Assembly: GCA_965659845.1 (NCBI GenBank)
Contig: CBFHXS010000054.1
Location: forward strand, 1-16,667
Origin: Brumimicrobium sp965659845
Lineage (GTDB): Bacteria; Bacteroidota; Bacteroidia; Flavobacteriales_D; Crocinitomicaceae
Direction of reading: 5' to 3'
Length of the DNA: 16,667 nucleotides
Shown here: one piece after another, positions 14,453 through 16,667 of the stretch
How the letters are laid out: every line of letters starts with the position of its first letter
How positions within the stretch are numbered: the first letter of the stretch is position 1
Notes under the pieces: model-generated
What the model was told of the DNA's origin: nothing
Database searches by the model: none
The model's input: only the letters and a program-made list of their open reading frames with translations
Position numbers and translations under genes: made by a program

Positions 14453-15331
14453 TCAAATCAATTCTTTGCCTTTCAGCTCTTTCATCATTCTTTGTTTCAG
14501 GTCTTCAGATATTTCAACCAAAGGAAGTCTTAAAACAGATTTACAGATACCTAAACAGTCTAAACAAAACTTGATCCCTGCAGGATTACCTTGTTCAAAA
14601 AAGTAACCTGTTACCTTGAGCAATTGAAAATGAATTTTTCTAGCAACATCTAAATTGTCTTCCTTTACAGCATTCACCATAGAAGAAAATTCTTTCGGAA
14701 AAGCATTTGCAACTACTGAAATAACACCATCACCACCCAGCGCTGTTATAGGCATAGTCAGAGCATCTTCTCCTGAAAGGACCGTAAAATCCGGCCCAAC
14801 CCCTTGCAGGATTTCCATAACTTGATCCATATCACCAGAAGCTTCTTTCATCGCAACTATATTATCAACTTTAGACAATTCAATAGTCGTTTCAGCAGTC
14901 ATGTTACTCCCTGTTCTACCTGGAACATTATACAAGATAATTGGTAACTTCGATACTTGAGCTAGCGCTTTGAAATGTTCAATGATACCTAGTTGAGAAG
15001 GTTTATTATAATGTGGCGAAGCACTCAAAAACCCATCTACTCCAGGAGTATCAAAATTAGACATCCTTTCTTTCAAATCAGCGGTATTGTTACCACCCAT
15101 ACCCAATACGATTGGTAGTCTTTGTTTATTTTCATCTATCACAATAGATAAGACCTCATCCTGCTCTGCAGCTGTCAATGTAGCCGTTTCACCGGTAGTC
15201 CCCATCACCACCAAAAAGTCTGTCCCATTATCTACTTGATGACGAACCAGCTTTCTTAATGCTGCTGAATCAATGCTACCTGACTCATCAAATGGAGTTA
15301 CCAATGCTACACCTGTTCCCTCAAATTTCAT
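14453..15331 (-). CDS. dapA: DapA, 4-hydroxy-tetrahydrodipicolinate synthase
   Basis: The 292-residue length fits the TIM-barrel aldolase family. Active-site residues align well with E. coli DapA: T45/T46 in GTTGE, Y108, Y134 and R139 in YNVPGRTGSN, and the Schiff-base lysine K162 in MKEASGD. The ALGGDGVISV segment is also typical. It condenses pyruvate with aspartate semialdehyde in the cytoplasm, the first step specific to diaminopimelate and lysine, and so supplies the peptidoglycan cross-link residue. Its ATG lies 3 nt after the stop of the small upstream gene, implying coupled expression with that gene and ligA. A 60-nt gap with a promoter box separates it from the next cluster. No lysine riboswitch is visible; there is no room for one upstream. 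Confidence 0.97.
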   Translation of the reverse strand: MKFEGTGVALVTPFDESGSIDSAALRKLVRHQVDNGTDFLVVMGTTGETATLTAAEQDEVLSIVIDENKQRLPIVLGMGGNNTADLKERMSNFDTPGVDGFLSASPHYNKPSQLGIIEHFKALAQVSKLPIILYNVPGRTGSNMTAETTIELSKVDNIVAMKEASGDMDQVMEILQGVGPDFTVLSGEDALTMPITALGGDGVISVVANAFPKEFSSMVNAVKEDNLDVARKIHFQLLKVTGYFFEQGNPAGIKFCLDCLGICKSVLRLPLVEISEDLKQRMMKELKGKELI

Positions 15332-15334
15332 ATT

Positions 15335-15802
15335 CTATAATCTTTTTAAATATTTCTTCGTCTGATTCAATAATGCCTCCTCATCGCCCAAATCTGCACG
15401 AAATGTAAGATCAAAATTAGACATCTTTTCATTCATATAACTCACGTGTATACCATGGCTAATGGTTTTTCTAAGCTTGTTCACAAGTTTATTTATTTCC
15501 GTGCAAAAATAAACTATGACCTTCTCATCATTGGTAGCTAAAAAATGAAAATCCTCAGACCTTTTAGGTTTACCCATAAGATCAAATGACTTCTTCGTCA
15601 GCACCGCAATATTTGGTTCCTGATCAAATTTAGTCCTAACTTCTTCATCTGCAATCAATATGAAATGAAGATTCTTTTCTTTCAGTTCACTCTCTACCCT
15701 CTTTCGAGAACTATTGAATTCAGCGTCTGTTGTCCAGTTTATTATGATGCAAAAGTCACTGACCCGATCATATATACGTTCTTTTTCAGCAGTATTAATC
15801 AT
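15335..15802 (-). CDS. Conserved Bacteroidota protein between ligA and dapA (DUF6913-like)
   Basis: This soluble 155-residue protein has no signal peptide or membrane segment. It reads as alternating alpha and beta: a strand FCIIINWTT, helix SSRKRVESELKEK, strand LHFILIADE, strand EKVIVYFCT, a helix NKLVNKLRKTI, and a C-terminal MSNFDLTFRADLGDEEALLNQTKKYLKRL. The K-R-S-E-D-F segment and the order of elements recall a small Bacteroidota family that I believe is called DUF6913 and that often sits next to dapA or ligA. No catalytic motif is recognisable, and the function is unknown. Its start overlaps the ligA stop by 8 nt (ATGATTAA) and dapA begins 3 nt after it, so the three genes are translationally linked. 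Confidence 0.8.
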   Translation of the reverse strand: MINTAEKERIYDRVSDFCIIINWTTDAEFNSSRKRVESELKEKNLHFILIADEEVRTKFDQEPNIAVLTKKSFDLMGKPKRSEDFHFLATNDEKVIVYFCTEINKLVNKLRKTISHGIHVSYMNEKMSNFDLTFRADLGDEEALLNQTKKYLKRL

Positions 15803-16667
15803 ACCCTATCAAACTTAAGAATTCATCTTCAGATAATATTTCGATTTCAAGCTTTTTCGCTTTTTCCAGCTTCGCAGGCCCCATATTCTCTCCTGCCACA
15901 ACATAAGTAGTTTTAGATGAAATACTTCCTACGTTCTTTCCTCCATGCTGCTCAATCAGCTGCTTAACTTCTTTTCTAGACACTCGCTGAAAAACACCTG
16001 AAACAACGATAGATTTTCCTTCCAAGGCATTACTAGAAAGCTCCTGCTCTTCAATTTCAAATTTTAGATTTGCTGATCTTAATCGTTCTACAATCTCTCT
16101 ATTCCCTTCAGAACCAAAGTATTCTTGAATTGCAATCGCTATTTTCTCACCAACTTCATCAATTGCAATCAACTCATCATATGAAGCCAGGATAATCTGA
16201 TCGATATTCTTTTTAGCCTTAGCAATCTTCTTTGCAACAGTCTCACCTACATGTCTTATTCCCAAAGCAAATAAAACGCGCTCAAAAGGTACTTGCTTGC
16301 ATGCCGCCAAGCCATTGATTAGATTTTTTGCTGACTTATCCCCCATTCTTTCTAGCCCTGCAACTTGCTCATGTGTTAAACTAAAAAGATCTGCACTGTT
16401 CTGAATTAATCCTTTCTGAAAAAGTTGCTCTATTGTTTCCGCACCCAATCCATCAACATCCATAGCTTTTCTAGAGATAAAGTGGATGATTCTTCCTGTA
16501 ATCTGAGGTGGACAGCCAAGTTCATTTGGACAGTAGTGTTGTGCTTCGCCTTCAACTCTCCTTAATTCAGTATTACATTCTGGGCAATGTGTAATAAAAT
16601 TAATTTTCTGAGCTTCACTATCTCGCTCTCCTTCATCTACTCCAACAATCTTTGGAATTATTTCTCC
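15795..16667 (-). CDS. ligA: LigA, NAD-dependent DNA ligase, partial (C-terminal 290 residues)
   Basis: The frame is open from the right window edge to the TAA at 15795-15797. The first methionine (16463) is internal, because upstream codons continue the protein. In order, the fragment shows the end of the OB domain (IIPKIVGVDEGER), a four-cysteine zinc finger (C28, C31, C46, C52), helix-hairpin-helix repeats (ISRKAMDVDGLGAETIEQL to about residue 205), and a C-terminal BRCT domain (about 215-290, SIVVSGVFQRVSRKEVKQLI). These are the C-terminal domains of bacterial replicative DNA ligase, which seals nicks using NAD+. The adenylation domain with the active-site lysine lies outside the window. 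It is followed by the small gene and dapA with no gap. Confidence 0.96.
   Translation of the reverse strand, partial: GEIIPKIVGVDEGERDSEAQKINFITHCPECNTELRRVEGEAQHYCPNELGCPPQITGRIIHFISRKAMDVDGLGAETIEQLFQKGLIQNSADLFSLTHEQVAGLERMGDKSAKNLINGLAACKQVPFERVLFALGIRHVGETVAKKIAKAKKNIDQIILASYDELIAIDEVGEKIAIAIQEYFGSEGNREIVERLRSANLKFEIEEQELSSNALEGKSIVVSGVFQRVSRKEVKQLIEQHGGKNVGSISSKTTYVVAGENMGPAKLEKAKKLEIEILSEDEFLSLIGYD

Noticed and set aside
12556..15415. 15-nt shared string between the nrnA-like gene and the small gene before dapA
   Set aside because: Both copies encode FDLTF in coding DNA with no extended similarity.
15050..15425. 16-nt identical repeat (15050-15065 and 15410-15425) in dapA and the adjacent small gene
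   Set aside because: Both copies lie in coding sequence and encode the same short MSNFD peptide. With no further similarity around them, chance or local codon coincidence is the likeliest reason.

Overview
The window looks like chromosomal DNA of a marine or aquatic Bacteroidota bacterium, most likely a Flavobacteriia-type lineage. The supporting signs are: AT-rich DNA with very few Shine-Dalgarno sites; several starts preceded by the Bacteroidota -7 promoter element TAnnTTTG; the fused lpxC-fabZ gene; a PorX-type REC-PglZ regulator next to tsaE; a GldI-like FKBP lipoprotein next to an nrnA-type DHH phosphoesterase; and the order ligA - small conserved protein - dapA. No species can be named from this alone.

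Layout. Positions 1-1722 (minus strand) hold porX and the start of tsaE, which runs off the left edge. Positions 1767-7792 (plus strand) hold an HD-domain phosphohydrolase, then the lipid A block lpxD, lpxC-fabZ and lpxA, then an RlmD-like 23S rRNA methyltransferase, closed by a clear intrinsic terminator at 7875-7904. From 7903 to the right edge every gene is on the minus strand. In the direction of transcription these are: ligA (5' end outside the window), a small conserved protein and dapA, tightly packed; then a five-gene envelope cluster (helical lipoprotein, small secreted protein, nrnA-like, GldI-like FKBP lipoprotein, tandem-FKBP lipoprotein); then tRNA-Pro(GGG), followed by an unusual repeat made of copies of the tRNA 3' tail; then a thioredoxin-fold protein, a secreted M23/LysM peptidase and a patatin-family hydrolase.

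How the genes work together. The plus-strand block makes the first committed lipid A precursors: LpxA acylates UDP-GlcNAc, LpxC deacetylates the product, and LpxD adds the second acyl chain. FabZ belongs to the fatty acid cycle that supplies the 3-hydroxyacyl-ACP used by LpxA and LpxD. Many minus-strand genes also concern the envelope: three lipoproteins, one small secreted protein, a peptidoglycan endopeptidase, and dapA, which feeds diaminopimelate and lysine synthesis. PorX and the GldI-like protein link the window to type IX secretion and gliding, though no structural T9SS gene is present. The rest is housekeeping: NAD-dependent DNA ligase, tRNA and rRNA modification, and nanoRNA/PAP turnover.

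No CRISPR array, transposase, integrase, phage gene or toxin-antitoxin pair is visible. No gene-free stretch exceeds 300 bases; the longest (10304-10555) contains the tRNA and the repeat. That repeat, a direct plus an inverted copy of the tRNA-Pro tail just downstream of the intact gene, is the least ordinary thing in the window. I see no multi-gene system that is clearly new.
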